From positions 186,001-250,000 of the forward strand of contig NZ_QDAE01000003.1 in the NCBI RefSeq assembly GCF_003075455.1: a stretch of 64,000 bases of DNA. Reading direction: 5' to 3'. Within the stretch, counting starts at the first letter, position 1, and every line of letters begins with the position of its first letter. The notes below the pieces were generated by a model. It searched no databases. It saw only the letters and a program-made list of their open reading frames with translations, and was not told where the DNA came from. The DNA is from Arthrobacter sp. Bz4 (GTDB lineage Bacteria > Actinomycetota > Actinomycetes > Actinomycetales > Micrococcaceae). Positions 35,220 through 44,781 of this stretch are shown here, in pieces. The position numbers were made by a program, and so were the translations under genes.

Positions 35220-38200
35220 TCAGTAGCCGTAGAAGGACCGCTCGAAGATGGCCCGGCTGCGACGGGTGAGCCGCAGGTAGTCCTCTTCCAGTAACGCACC
35301 CATCCCGGGGCCGTAACCACACCAGCGGGCCACCGCCTCCAGGTCACGGCGCGACGACGGCAACAGGTCTGATGCCTTGCCGCTCCAGATCACGTTCGCG
35401 GCCCGCACCCGGCTCGAGAGGCACCAGCTTTGACGCAGCGTGAGCACGTCGGAAGCGGACAGTAGCTCGGCAGCCTCGATCGCGTCCATTGCCGCAAGGG
35501 TCGAGGTGGTCTTCAGGGCATCATTCGCGTGAGCGTGCTGAAGTTGCAGCAGCTGCACCAGCCACTCGACGTCGCTCAGCCCTCCCCTACCGAGCTTCAG
35601 GTGCCGCGACGGGTCGGCTCCCCGCGGCAGCCGCTCCGATTCCATCCGGGCCTTGATCCGGCGAATCTCCCGCACCCCCTGGCCCGAGATGGTCTCCGGG
35701 TAGCGGATGGGGTCGATCAGTCCGGTGAATGCTGCGGCGAGGTCATCGCTTCCTGCGATGGGCAGGGCACGCAGCAGGGCCTGCGACTCCCAGACCAGCG
35801 ACCACCGCCGGTAATACTCGCGGAAGGACTCGAGCGACCGCACCATCGGACCCTGTTTCCCCTCGGGGCGCAGGTCGGCGTCGATTTCCAGGACCCGCTC
35901 CGCCTGGATTGCCGGAGAGCAGGGCTGCTGCAGCAGCGCCGACAGTTGGCTGACGATCCGCTCCGCCTGCCCCTGAGCCGCCGCCTCGCTCGCCCCCTGA
36001 CGGGCACGGTGCACGTACATCACGTCGGCGTCCGACCCGTAGGTGATCTCACGGCCACCCTGCCGCCCCATTGCCACGACGACGACGTCGGTCAGCGGCT
36101 CCTCGTTCGCTAAGACAGCACCCTCTGCGACATGCAGCGCGCCGAGGATCGCTGCCCGGTCAGTCGCGGACAAGGCGGCCCCTACCGCGGCCTGATCCAG
36201 CAGCCCTGAGCTGTCGGCGATGGCGATGCGAAGCAGTTCCCGGCGGCGGATCAACCGGATCAGCCGCATCGCTTCGCGGGGTTCGGGGTGCCGGGACATT
36301 TTTGACTGGATTTCTGTCCACTGGGCTTCAAACCCGACCGGGATCAGGTCCTTGTCGTTGCCGAGCCACTTGGTGGATTCCGGTGACACTTCCAGCAGGT
36401 CGGCGATGAACCGGCTACTGGAGAGGATGTGGCATAGCCGTTCAGCAGCCGCCTTGGAATCACGGAGCATGCCAAGGTACCAGTGGGTCTGGCCGAGGCC
36501 CTCGCTGAGCCGCCGGAAGGCCAGCAGGCCCGCGTCGGGGTCCACCCCATCGGCCAGCCAGCCGAGGAGGACCGGCAGCAGGTTGCGTTGCAGCGCCGAC
36601 CGCCGGCTCAGACCCGAGGTGAGTGCCTCGATGTGACGCATCGCGACTTTGGGGTCCAGGTAGCCCAGGGCGGCGAGCCGCGCCCGGGCTGCCTCGGGGG
36701 TCAGCTTGACCTCGTCGATGCTGAGATTCGCGGCAGTGTTCAGCAGCGGACGGTAAAAGATGTTCTCGTGCAGGCCCCGCACGAGGCGCTTGGTCTGCTG
36801 CCACTGTTCAATCAGGGCTGCCGCGGCCGGGCGGGTGGTGCTTTGGGCGCCCTGGGATGACATGGCGAGGGCCCGTCGCGACGCGTCGTCCTCGGGCATC
36901 AGGTGCGTGCGGCGCATATTGACGAGCTGGATCCGGTGCTCGAGCACCCGCAGGTAGCGGTACGACTCGTCGAACGCCCTGGCGTAGGTCCTACCGATAT
37001 AGCCTGCGGCGCTGAGCGCGGCGATGGCCGAGGTCGTGTCACGGATCCGGATCGACTCGTCGGCCTTGCCATGCACCAGCTGGAGCAGCTGGACGGTGAA
37101 TTCGACGTCCCGGAGGCCGCCGGGGCCGAGCTTGAGCTGACGCTCCGCCTCATGGGACGGGATGTTGTCGGTGACCCGGCGGCGCATGGCCTGCACCGAG
37201 TCGACGAAGCCTTCACGCTCCGAGGAGTTCCAGACCAGCGGCGCGACTGACTCCTCGTAGCGACGCCCCAGATCGGCGTCGCCAGCGATGGTCCGGGCCT
37301 TCAGCAGTGCCTGGAACTCCCAACTCTGGGCCCACCGGGCGTAGTAGGACAGGTGGGAATCGAGGGTCCTCACCAGTGGGCCTTCGCGCCCCTCGGGCCG
37401 CAGGTTGGCGTCCACCTCCCACAGCCCGGGCTCAATCCCGCTTGACGTAATAGCCCGGGAAATTCCGGAGGCCAGCGACGTCCCAATCCGGACGGCAAGC
37501 TCCTCGGCGAGGTCTGGTGCCTCAATCACGTAGATGACGTCGACGTCGGAAATGTAGTTCAGCTCTCCCGCACCACACTTGCCCATCCCCATTACCGCGA
37601 GGCGCACCGATGCTATGTCAGCGGCCGAGAAGCTGTCAGCCAGTTCCGCCCGTGCAACAGCCAGCGCTGCCTCAACCGCGGCGGCTGCCAGATCGGCCAG
37701 CTCCTTGCCGACGGTCGGCAGATAGTCCACCGGCGACGCCGAGCACAGGTCCCTGACCGCCAGTTCCACCAGGTGACGGCGGTAGCGTGCCCGCAGCAGC
37801 GCGTACGATTCCTTGCCACCCCCGGCCGCGACGGGGGTGCCCGACGACGGATCGGCGCCGACCGACTCGAGCAGCGAAGACCGCAACCGTTCCGCTGACA
37901 CCCCGCCGGGATTCCGGCTAGGGCTGACCTTGACGGTGTCCAGGTGCTCGGGTCGCCGCATCAGGAATTCGGCAAGGGCCTCCGAGGCGCCGAGCAACCT
38001 GAACAGCGGTTCGCTGCCCACACCGCCGTCGGCCACCACGGCCGCAAGATCAGGTTGTACCGCCAGGAGCCGGACCAGGGATTGCAGCGCCAGATCGGGG
38101 TTGGCTGAGCGCGCCAACCCGCCGAACAGCGCTGCCTCCGGAATGTCCCGCAATTCGGGCGCGTCCAGAAAGCGGGAGCTTTTTTCGAGGTCGGTGAAAC

Positions 38201-38231
38201 CCCGGCTGATGAGTTGGCGGTTGAGGCTCAT
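35220..38231 (-). CDS. glnE: Bifunctional glutamine synthetase adenylyltransferase/deadenylyltransferase
   Basis: GlnE adds and removes AMP on the tyrosine of GlnA. The start is ATG 38231 (MSLNRQLISRGF); upstream reading enters glnA2. The 1003-residue length is normal. Two nucleotidyltransferase domains are clear. The N-terminal deadenylylase has GMGKCGAGELNYISDVDVIY and its repeat-domain ELQFTVQLLQL-like motif (LRDVEFTVQLLQLVHG). The C-terminal adenylylase has AMGRQGGREITYGSDADVMY and LSDVEWLVQLLQLQHA. It starts 13 bp after glnA2, so the two form an operon. The order glnA1, glnE, glnA2 is the same as in M. tuberculosis Rv2220-Rv2222c. Confidence 0.94.
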   Translation of the reverse strand: MSLNRQLISRGFTDLEKSSRFLDAPELRDIPEAALFGGLARSANPDLALQSLVRLLAVQPDLAAVVADGGVGSEPLFRLLGASEALAEFLMRRPEHLDTVKVSPSRNPGGVSAERLRSSLLESVGADPSSGTPVAAGGGKESYALLRARYRRHLVELAVRDLCSASPVDYLPTVGKELADLAAAAVEAALAVARAELADSFSAADIASVRLAVMGMGKCGAGELNYISDVDVIYVIEAPDLAEELAVRIGTSLASGISRAITSSGIEPGLWEVDANLRPEGREGPLVRTLDSHLSYYARWAQSWEFQALLKARTIAGDADLGRRYEESVAPLVWNSSEREGFVDSVQAMRRRVTDNIPSHEAERQLKLGPGGLRDVEFTVQLLQLVHGKADESIRIRDTTSAIAALSAAGYIGRTYARAFDESYRYLRVLEHRIQLVNMRRTHLMPEDDASRRALAMSSQGAQSTTRPAAAALIEQWQQTKRLVRGLHENIFYRPLLNTAANLSIDEVKLTPEAARARLAALGYLDPKVAMRHIEALTSGLSRRSALQRNLLPVLLGWLADGVDPDAGLLAFRRLSEGLGQTHWYLGMLRDSKAAAERLCHILSSSRFIADLLEVSPESTKWLGNDKDLIPVGFEAQWTEIQSKMSRHPEPREAMRLIRLIRRRELLRIAIADSSGLLDQAAVGAALSATDRAAILGALHVAEGAVLANEEPLTDVVVVAMGRQGGREITYGSDADVMYVHRARQGASEAAAQGQAERIVSQLSALLQQPCSPAIQAERVLEIDADLRPEGKQGPMVRSLESFREYYRRWSLVWESQALLRALPIAGSDDLAAAFTGLIDPIRYPETISGQGVREIRRIKARMESERLPRGADPSRHLKLGRGGLSDVEWLVQLLQLQHAHANDALKTTSTLAAMDAIEAAELLSASDVLTLRQSWCLSSRVRAANVIWSGKASDLLPSSRRDLEAVARWCGYGPGMGALLEEDYLRLTRRSRAIFERSFYGY

Positions 38232-38244
38232 GGCGGGCGCCAGT

Positions 38245-39585
38245 TTAGAGGATCCCGAGGTTACGGCGCAGCTCGTATGGCGTGACCTGGATGCGGTAAT
38301 CATGCCATTCGGCCCGCTTGTTCCGCAGGAAGTTCTCGTAGACCTGCTCGCCCAGGATTCCCGCCACGAGTTCCGAGTCCTCCATGACCCGGATGGCGTC
38401 ATGCAGGCTCGCTGGCAACGGGTCGTGGCCCATGGCGCGCCGTTCGGTGGCGGTCAGACTCCAGACGTCGTCCTCGGCACCCGGTGGCAGCTCGTAACCT
38501 TCCTCGATACCCTTCAGACCCGCACCGAGCAGCACCGAGTAGGCGAGGTACGGATTGCTGGCCGAATCGATGCCGCGATATTCGATGCGGGCTGACTGGC
38601 CCTTGTTGGGCTTGTACAGGGGAACGCGGACCAGGGCTGACCGGTTGTTGTGGCCCCAGGAGAGGTAGCTTGGGGCCTCTCCCCCGCCCCAGAGGCGCTT
38701 GTAGGAGTTCACGAACTGGTTGGTGACGGCAGTGAATTCCGGTGCATGCTTGAGGATGCCGGCAATGAACTGGCGTGCTGTCTTGGACAGCTGAAACTCG
38801 GCGCCCGCTTCGTAGAACGCGTTGGCGTCGCCCTCGAACAGGGAGAAGTGGGTGTGCATCCCGGAGCCGGGGTGGTCGGAGAACGGCTTCGGCATGAAGG
38901 TGGCATAGCTGTCCTGGGTCAGCGCCACCTCCTTGATGATGGTTCTGAAGGTCATGATGTTGTCGGCGGTCTGCAGCGCGTCGGCGTAGCGCAGATCGAT
39001 TTCGTTCTGGCCGGGACCGGCCTCGTGGTGACTGAACTCCACCGAGATGCCCACCGATTCGAGCATCGCGACGGCGGTGCGCCGGAAGTCCTGCGCCACG
39101 CCACCGGGAACATGGTCGAAGTAGCCGGCCTGGTCCACGGGCACAGGCTGTCCATCGGGTCCCAGCTCATCGGATTTGAGCAGGTAGAACTCAATCTCGG
39201 GGTGGGTGTAGCAGGTGAAACCCATGTCGGCGGCTTTCGCGAGCGTCCTTTTCAGGACGCCGCGCGGATCGGCGGTGGACGGCATGCCATCGGGGGTGAG
39301 AATGTCGCAAAACATCCGCGATGTGGGTTCTTTCTCTCCACGCCACGGCAGGATCTGGAAGGTCGAAGGATCAGGCTGTGCCAGCATGTCGGACTCGAAG
39401 ACGCGGGCCAGCCCTTCAATGGACGAACCGTCGAACCCCAGGCCCTCCTCGAATGCGCCCTCCACCTCGGCCGGAGCCAATGCCACCGACTTCAGGGAAC
39501 CCACAACGTCGGTGAACCACAGCCGCACAAACCGCACATCGCGTTCCTCGATGGTACGCAGTACAAATTCCTGCTGCCGGTCCAT
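38245..39585 (-). CDS. glnA2: Glutamine synthetase family protein GlnA2 (GSI-alpha type)
   Basis: The 446-residue paralogue of GlnA is shorter and lacks the 25-residue insertion of GSI-beta enzymes. ATP and ammonium sites are kept (GFDGSSIEG, PEIEFYLL, MPKPFSDHPGSGMHTH, NNRSALVRVP). The region that carries the adenylylation tyrosine in GlnA reads DDVWSLT here, with Trp in place of Tyr, so GlnE should not modify it. Actinobacterial GlnA2 proteins may make glutamine or gamma-glutamylate polyamines (Streptomyces GlnA2), and sequence alone does not decide. It is first gene of the glnA2-glnE operon. Confidence 0.92.
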   Translation of the reverse strand: MDRQQEFVLRTIEERDVRFVRLWFTDVVGSLKSVALAPAEVEGAFEEGLGFDGSSIEGLARVFESDMLAQPDPSTFQILPWRGEKEPTSRMFCDILTPDGMPSTADPRGVLKRTLAKAADMGFTCYTHPEIEFYLLKSDELGPDGQPVPVDQAGYFDHVPGGVAQDFRRTAVAMLESVGISVEFSHHEAGPGQNEIDLRYADALQTADNIMTFRTIIKEVALTQDSYATFMPKPFSDHPGSGMHTHFSLFEGDANAFYEAGAEFQLSKTARQFIAGILKHAPEFTAVTNQFVNSYKRLWGGGEAPSYLSWGHNNRSALVRVPLYKPNKGQSARIEYRGIDSASNPYLAYSVLLGAGLKGIEEGYELPPGAEDDVWSLTATERRAMGHDPLPASLHDAIRVMEDSELVAGILGEQVYENFLRNKRAEWHDYRIQVTPYELRRNLGIL

Positions 39586-39717
39586 AGCTACCCTCTTTCA
39601 TGCTGTCGGTGTGTGTCCCGGGTGTCATCATGAGTGTCGGTCCACCAGTTCACTCTACTGATACTCACGCATTGTTAAGCCCGCGTGCCACCCGGGCTTC
39701 TGAAGTAGGCTCGACAT

Positions 39718-40602
39718 ATGACTTCAGCAGAGATTCCAGCGCCCTACGGCACGGGTGCCCGCGATGCCGACGCCGGGGCCGCACCGGCCGCGTCGCAGCC
39801 GCGGACTCCGGCCCGGATCCGCACTCATCACCTGCAGCAGGCGAAAAATGATGGACGCCGCTTCGCCATGCTCACTGCCTATGACCAGTACGCCGCGGAG
39901 ATCTTCGACGACGCCGGCATCGAGGTGCTGCTCGTCGGCGACTCTGCCGCCAACAACGTGTTGGGCTACACCACCACCCTGCCGATCACCGTCGATGAGA
40001 TGATCATCTTCTCGCGTGCCGTCATCAACGGTGCCTCCCGGGCGTTGGTGGTCTGTGACCTGCCCTTCGGCAGCTACGAAATCTCCCCCGCGCAGGCCAT
40101 CGAATCGTCGGTCCGCCTGATGAAAGAGGGAGGGGTTCATGCCGTCAAGATGGAGGGCGGCCGCCACTACGCCGACACCGTCCGTGCCCTGACGACCGCC
40201 GGTATCCCCGTCATGGCCCATATCGGGTTCACCCCTCAGAGCGAGCATGCCTTGGGCGGGTACCGGGTCCAGGGCCGTGGGGACGCTGCACAGGAACTGA
40301 TTGACGACGCCGTCGCCCTCGCCGAAGCCGGAGCGTTCTGTGTGCTCATGGAGATGGTGCCCGCCGAGGTGGCTGCCGCCGTCGACCGCGCCGTTCGCGT
40401 ACCGACCATTGGGATTGGCGCAGGCAACTCGACCACCGGCCAGGTCCTGGTATGGCAGGACATGGCCGGGGTTCGTACGGGCCGCCAACCCAAGTTCGTC
40501 AAACAGTTTGCCGACGTCCGCTCAGTGCTCGCAGCGGCTGCGACGACGTACGGCGAGGAGGTCCGGAACGGGACGTTCCCCGGGCCGGAGCACAGCTTCT
40601 AG
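39718..40602 (+). CDS. panB: 3-Methyl-2-oxobutanoate hydroxymethyltransferase
   Basis: PanB makes ketopantoate from 2-oxoisovalerate and methylene-tetrahydrofolate, the first committed pantothenate step. The 294-residue TIM barrel begins after a 30-residue Ala/Pro N-terminal extension. Landmarks are [31 protein letters not shown] with the metal aspartate, [21 protein letters not shown] and [15 protein letters not shown]. All are intact. In M. tuberculosis panB (Rv2225) also lies near glnA2. No other pantothenate gene is in view. Confidence 0.94.
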   Translation: MTSAEIPAPYGTGARDADAGAAPAASQPRTPARIRTHHLQQAKNDGRRFAMLTAYDQYAAEIFDDAGIEVLLVGDSAANNVLGYTTTLPITVDEMIIFSRAVINGASRALVVCDLPFGSYEISPAQAIESSVRLMKEGGVHAVKMEGGRHYADTVRALTTAGIPVMAHIGFTPQSEHALGGYRVQGRGDAAQELIDDAVALAEAGAFCVLMEMVPAEVAAAVDRAVRVPTIGIGAGNSTTGQVLVWQDMAGVRTGRQPKFVKQFADVRSVLAAAATTYGEEVRNGTFPGPEHSF

Positions 40603-40605
40603 GAG

Positions 40606-40770
40606 CTACTGCTCGTCCTCGGCATCCCACGCCTGGTTTCGCTGGGCTACTTTTTCCAGGGCACGCTCGGCCTCCGCACGTGTGGGGTAGGGCCCAATCA
40701 GTTTCCGCCAATCTGACTGCGCGTCCTCCTCGATCTCGTGGGTTTGCACGTTGTACCAGAACTCGGCCAT
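40606..40770 (-). CDS. Small SPOR-like conserved protein
   Basis: From ATG 40770 (SD AAGGAGGACCCTC) the protein is 54 residues: MAEFWYNVQTHEIEEDAQSD, then GPYPTRAEAERALEKVAQRN. The GPY-T-AEAE-AL pattern is the second half of a SPOR repeat, and the protein is a common small actinobacterial hypothetical annotated as SPOR-domain. It may bind glycan strands, but there is no signal peptide, so that is doubtful. It converges on panB and is divergent from the second map gene. Confidence 0.8.
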   Translation of the reverse strand: MAEFWYNVQTHEIEEDAQSDWRKLIGPYPTRAEAERALEKVAQRNQAWDAEDEQ

Positions 40771-40830
40771 GAGGGTCCTCCTTGATGGTGACTTTCGGCG
40801 GGACGCCGTGGCGCCTATAAGATCAAGAGT

Positions 40831-41709
40831 ATGCCTCAGCAATCCGTCAGTGCACCCGTTGGAACACTCGAACCAGGAACCGTCAGTCCCCAACTACCGG
40901 TCCCGGTGAGTATTCCGCGCCCCGAGTATGTTGGGCGCAGCGGACCTGCCCCCTTCACCGGGTCCGAGGTCAAGACTCCCGAAACCATCGAAAAGATCCG
41001 CCGTGCGAGCCGGCTGGCCGCACAGGCCATCGTCGAGGTTGGCCGCCACATCGAGCCCGGGGTGACCACCGACCAGCTGGATCGGGTAGGCCACCAGTTT
41101 CTCGTGGACCACGGCGCCTACCCCTCGACCCTGGGCTACCGCGGATTCCCGAAATCGCTTTGCTCCTCCCTCAATGAAGTGATCTGTCACGGCATCCCCG
41201 ACACCACCGTGCTGCGCGACGGCGACATCCTGAACATTGACATCACCGCCTACCTTGACGGCGTCCACGGCGACACCAACTACACGTTCCTGGTGGGCGA
41301 CGTCGACGACGAATCCCGCCTCCTGGTCGAGCGCACCAAGGAATCGCTGAACCGTGCCATCAGGGCGGTGGCTCCAGGCCGGGAAATCAATGTCATTGGC
41401 CGGACCATCGAGTCCTATGCCCGCCGGTTCGGCTATGGAGTGGTGCGCGACTTCACCGGCCACGGCGTCGGCGAAGCCTTCCACACCGGGCTGATCATTC
41501 CCCACTACGATGCCGCCCCGGCCTATAACCGGATTATCGAACCGGGCATGACCTTCACCATTGAACCCATGCTCACCCTCGGAACCATCGAGTGGGACAT
41601 GTGGCCGGACGAGTGGACGGTCCTGACCAAGGACCGCCAGCGCACCGCCCAGTTTGAGCACACCCTTTTGGTGACCGACAGCGGCGCCGAGATCCTTACC
41701 GTCCCCTAA
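40831..41709 (+). CDS. map: Type I methionine aminopeptidase, extended (MapB-like)
   Basis: The 292-residue enzyme has an N-terminal extension of about 40 residues rich in proline ([13 protein letters not shown]), as in M. tuberculosis MetAP1c (MapB), where it is thought to help ribosome association. The catalytic core has metal ligands in [19 protein letters not shown] (two Asp), GHGVGEAFH (His), FTIEPML (Glu) and FEHTLLV (Glu). It is the likely housekeeping copy, with the shorter enzyme at 31589-32359 as paralogue. Confidence 0.93.
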   Translation: MPQQSVSAPVGTLEPGTVSPQLPVPVSIPRPEYVGRSGPAPFTGSEVKTPETIEKIRRASRLAAQAIVEVGRHIEPGVTTDQLDRVGHQFLVDHGAYPSTLGYRGFPKSLCSSLNEVICHGIPDTTVLRDGDILNIDITAYLDGVHGDTNYTFLVGDVDDESRLLVERTKESLNRAIRAVAPGREINVIGRTIESYARRFGYGVVRDFTGHGVGEAFHTGLIIPHYDAAPAYNRIIEPGMTFTIEPMLTLGTIEWDMWPDEWTVLTKDRQRTAQFEHTLLVTDSGAEILTVP

Positions 41710-41769
41710 CCACCGGGTTCCCGCGGCGCTCCGCCGCGCCGGCGACCCCCCACCTACACCTGGAGAACC

Positions 41770-42609
41770 ATGGGCAAGAGCAGCGAGAAGAAGCACGGCA
41801 AGTCCCTGCCGAACACAGTGATCGGCATCGATATCGGCGGCACCGGCATCAAGGGTGGCATCGTCGATCTGGTCGAAGGTGAGATCGTTGGGGAGCGCTT
41901 CCGCGTGCCCACCCCGCAGCCCTCCACTCCTGAGGCCGTCGCCGAAGTCGTGGCGCAGATTGTCGCTGAGTTGTCGACCCGGCCCAGCGCACCCGGCCCA
42001 GAGGTGCCGGTCGGTGTCACCTTCCCGGCCATCATCCAGCACGGTATCGCCCGTTCCGCAGCCAACGTGGACCAGAGCTGGGTCGACACCGACGTCGACG
42101 GCCTCTTCAGCAAAGTGCTGGACCGCGATGTGCACGTCATCAACGACGCCGACGCAGCCGGTCTCGCCGAGGTGCGGTACGGGGCTGGCAAGGGGGTGGA
42201 CGGCACTGTTCTGGTCATTACCCTGGGGACCGGGATCGGTTCGGCGTTCATCTTTGACGGGAAGCTGGTACCTAACGCCGAGCTCGGGCACCTGGAGATT
42301 GACGGGTACGACGCCGAAACCCGGGCCTCAGCAGTCGCCCGCGAACGTGACGGCATTGACTGGGACGAGTACTCGGTCCGCCTGCAACGGTACTTTTCGC
42401 ATGTCGAGTTCCTCTTCTCACCGGAGCTGTTTATTGTCGGTGGCGGCATTTCCAAGCGCAGCAAGGAGTACCTGCCCGGACTGAACCTGCGCACCCGCAT
42501 CATCCCGGCCCAGCTGAGGAACCAGGCGGGCATCGTGGGCGCCGCACTGCAGGCAGCACTGCACTTCAAGCGCCTGGCGAAACTGGCCGCAGCAGTCCCC
42601 GACGCGTAA
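41770..42609 (+). CDS. ppgK: Polyphosphate glucokinase
   Basis: This ROK-family kinase phosphorylates glucose using inorganic polyphosphate or ATP and is typical of actinobacteria. The 279 residues show the phosphate loop GIDIGGTGIKGGIVD, the sugar/catalytic region NDADAAGLAEVRYGAG, TLGTGIGSAFIFDG, and ELGHLEIDG in place of the zinc-site ROK loop, plus GGGISK near the end. The SD is TGGAGAAC-like before the ATG. It starts 60 bp after the map gene and may share its transcript. Confidence 0.94.
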   Translation: MGKSSEKKHGKSLPNTVIGIDIGGTGIKGGIVDLVEGEIVGERFRVPTPQPSTPEAVAEVVAQIVAELSTRPSAPGPEVPVGVTFPAIIQHGIARSAANVDQSWVDTDVDGLFSKVLDRDVHVINDADAAGLAEVRYGAGKGVDGTVLVITLGTGIGSAFIFDGKLVPNAELGHLEIDGYDAETRASAVARERDGIDWDEYSVRLQRYFSHVEFLFSPELFIVGGGISKRSKEYLPGLNLRTRIIPAQLRNQAGIVGAALQAALHFKRLAKLAAAVPDA

Positions 42610-42719
42610 CCATCGCGGCGTCGTCGTCGGGCGACCGTCGACGACGCGCGATGGTCTGTGAGTGGTTGGTGCCGGTGGTGGCGTCGGCTTCCCCTCCGCA
42701 GCCACCACCGGAGCTTGTG

Positions 42720-43217
42720 TTACTGCGCGGTCAACGGCCTTTGGGTGCCCGTCGGCGCAGTTGGCGCTTCGCCCGCTTCGCGGCGCAGTTTCGCGATAGC
42801 CGTCTCGAAGTCCTCGAGGGAATCGAATCCCCGGTACACGCTGGCGAACCGGAGGTAGGCGACCTGATCCAGCTTCTGCAGCGGACCCAGGATTGCCAGA
42901 CCCACCTCGTGGGCATCGATTTCCGCGGCCCCACTGGCCCGGATCGATTCTTCGACTTCCTGCGCGAGCAGCGCGAGGTCGTCTTCGGTCACCGGACGTC
43001 CCTGACAGGCTTTCCGTGCACCGTTGATCACCTTGCTGCGGCTGAAGGGCTCCCCGACGCCCGAGCGTTTGATCACGCTGAGGCTTGTCGTCTCAACGGT
43101 GGTGAATCGCCGTCCGCACTCCGGACATTGACGACGCCGGCGGATTGCCGAACCATCGTCGGCCAGGCGACTGTCGACCACCCGTGAATCGGCGTTACGG
43201 CAGAAGGGACAAAACAT
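42720..43217 (-). CDS. nrdR: NrdR transcriptional repressor of ribonucleotide reductase
   Basis: The 165-residue zinc-ribbon/ATP-cone repressor senses dATP/ATP. The zinc ribbon uses Cys3, Cys6, Cys31 and Cys34 (MFCPFC and CPECGRRF). The ATP-cone spans about 48-138 ([24 protein letters not shown]). It follows hisD on the same strand. The gap between hisD and nrdR holds two NrdR-box-like palindromes with 16-nt spacing (43280-43327), which suggests it represses itself. No ribonucleotide reductase gene is in the window. Confidence 0.94.
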   Translation of the reverse strand: MFCPFCRNADSRVVDSRLADDGSAIRRRRQCPECGRRFTTVETTSLSVIKRSGVGEPFSRSKVINGARKACQGRPVTEDDLALLAQEVEESIRASGAAEIDAHEVGLAILGPLQKLDQVAYLRFASVYRGFDSLEDFETAIAKLRREAGEAPTAPTGTQRPLTAQ

Positions 43218-43279
43218 GCCGCGCCTTTCGATCAGTGGGGACAGGCAGCCGGGCTACCGTGTGGAACACCACCATTCTA

Positions 43280-43327
43280 GAACTAGATATGGGAAAACTA
43301 CAACAGTGTCATTACTACATGTAGTGG
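43280..43327 (-). promoter_or_regulatory. Pair of NrdR-box-like sites before nrdR
   Basis: On the minus strand, CCACTACATGTAGTAA (43312-43327) and TTCCCATATCTAGTTC (43280-43295) match about 11 and 9 of 16 positions of the consensus acaCwAtATaTwGtgt. They are separated by 16 nt. Tandem boxes with 15-16 nt between them are the normal NrdR target. Confidence 0.65.
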
Positions 43328-43329
43328 TT

Positions 43330-44691
43330 TCAGTGGAACCGGGCGGTGACGGCATCACCGTGGGCTGGTAGGTCCTCCGCGGTGGCCAGGCTGGTGATGT
43401 GCTGGCTCACTTCCTCGAGAGCCGACCGGTTGTAGTTGATCAGCTGCACCGCCTTCAGGAAGGTAGTGACGTTCAGGCCTGAAGCGAAGGATGCGGTCCC
43501 GCCGGTGGGCAGGACGTGGTTCGACCCGGCGCAGTAGTCGCCCAGGCTCACCGGGCTGTAGTCCCCCACAAACACGGCACCGGCGTTACGAATCCGGCTG
43601 GCCACCAGTGCGGCGTCGGCGGTCTGAATCTCCAGGTGCTCTGCCGCATACGCGTCGCAGACAGCGATGCCGTGCTCGACGTCGTCCACCAGGATGGTGC
43701 CCGACTGCTGACCTGCGAGAGCCTCGCGCACCCGGTCGGCGTGTTTTGTGGTCGCAATCTGCGCCGACAGGTGGCCCCGGACACGAGCGGCAAGGTCTTC
43801 GGAGTCGGTGATCAGAACCGACGCAGCGTTGGGGTCGTGTTCGGCCTGGCTGATCAGGTCTGCAGCAATCAGCCGCGGATCCGCGGTGTTGTCAGCCAGT
43901 ATGGCGATCTCAGTGGTGCCAGCCTCGGAATCAATCCCGACGGTCCCCTTGAGCAGCCGCTTGGCGGTCGCGACATAAATGTTGCCCGGACCCGTCACCA
44001 CGTCCACCCGGTCGATAGCGTCGTCGCCCTCGCCGCCGTCCACCCCATAGGCAAATGCTGCGATGGCCTGCGCGCCGCCGATGGCGTACACCTCGGTAAT
44101 GCCCAACATCTCGGCCGCCGCGAGAATGACCGGGTGCGGGAGCCCTCCGAATTCCTTCTGTGGCGGGGAGGCGAGAGCAATCGATTCGACTCCGGCCGCC
44201 TGTGCCGGCACCACATTCATCACTACAGAGGACGGGTAGACAGCCAATCCGCCCGGAACATAGAGGCCCACGCGGCGGACCGCTATCCACTTGTGCGTCA
44301 CGACGGCGCCCGGGGAGATTTCCACCTCGACGTCGTCGGGAACCTGCGCGGCGGCGAAGCGGCGGGCACGATCGATCGACTCGGCCAGGGCCAGCCGTAC
44401 ATCCGGAGCGAGTTCGGCCAGGGCCTTGGTCAGGGCCTCCCGCGGAACCCGCGGAGAGGCCTGCTCGACCCCGTCGAACCTCAGCGCTAGCTCGGTCAGC
44501 GCGACCAGGCCGCGTTCCCGCACATCGGCGAGGATCGCTGCGACCGGGGCCTCAACGCCGGAGCCTCCCATTTCCGGTCGTGGCATCACTGCGCTGAGAG
44601 CCACGCCGGTAAGGGCACTGCCTCGCAGATCGATGGTCCGGAAGTCAGCGAAAGAGTCGGCGGAGGGCTGTTGGGCGAGCGAAATATTCAC
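43330..44691 (-). CDS. hisD: Histidinol dehydrogenase
   Basis: HisD performs the last two oxidations of histidine synthesis, histidinol to histidine, with zinc and NAD. The 453-residue protein shows [47 protein letters not shown] and [16 protein letters not shown]. The catalytic Glu-His pair is in [10 protein letters not shown], and the zinc site in [12 protein letters not shown]. The gene is intact. Other his genes are not in view. Confidence 0.95.
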   Translation of the reverse strand: MNISLAQQPSADSFADFRTIDLRGSALTGVALSAVMPRPEMGGSGVEAPVAAILADVRERGLVALTELALRFDGVEQASPRVPREALTKALAELAPDVRLALAESIDRARRFAAAQVPDDVEVEISPGAVVTHKWIAVRRVGLYVPGGLAVYPSSVVMNVVPAQAAGVESIALASPPQKEFGGLPHPVILAAAEMLGITEVYAIGGAQAIAAFAYGVDGGEGDDAIDRVDVVTGPGNIYVATAKRLLKGTVGIDSEAGTTEIAILADNTADPRLIAADLISQAEHDPNAASVLITDSEDLAARVRGHLSAQIATTKHADRVREALAGQQSGTILVDDVEHGIAVCDAYAAEHLEIQTADAALVASRIRNAGAVFVGDYSPVSLGDYCAGSNHVLPTGGTASFASGLNVTTFLKAVQLINYNRSALEEVSQHITSLATAEDLPAHGDAVTARFH

Positions 44692-44781
44692 GCTCCAAGT
44701 CTAGCGGGCAGCTCAGGACAACCCCGCTGATGCCCGGGCGTCGACCAACATTTCATGAAGGTCGCACCCGGTGGTCCGTCG

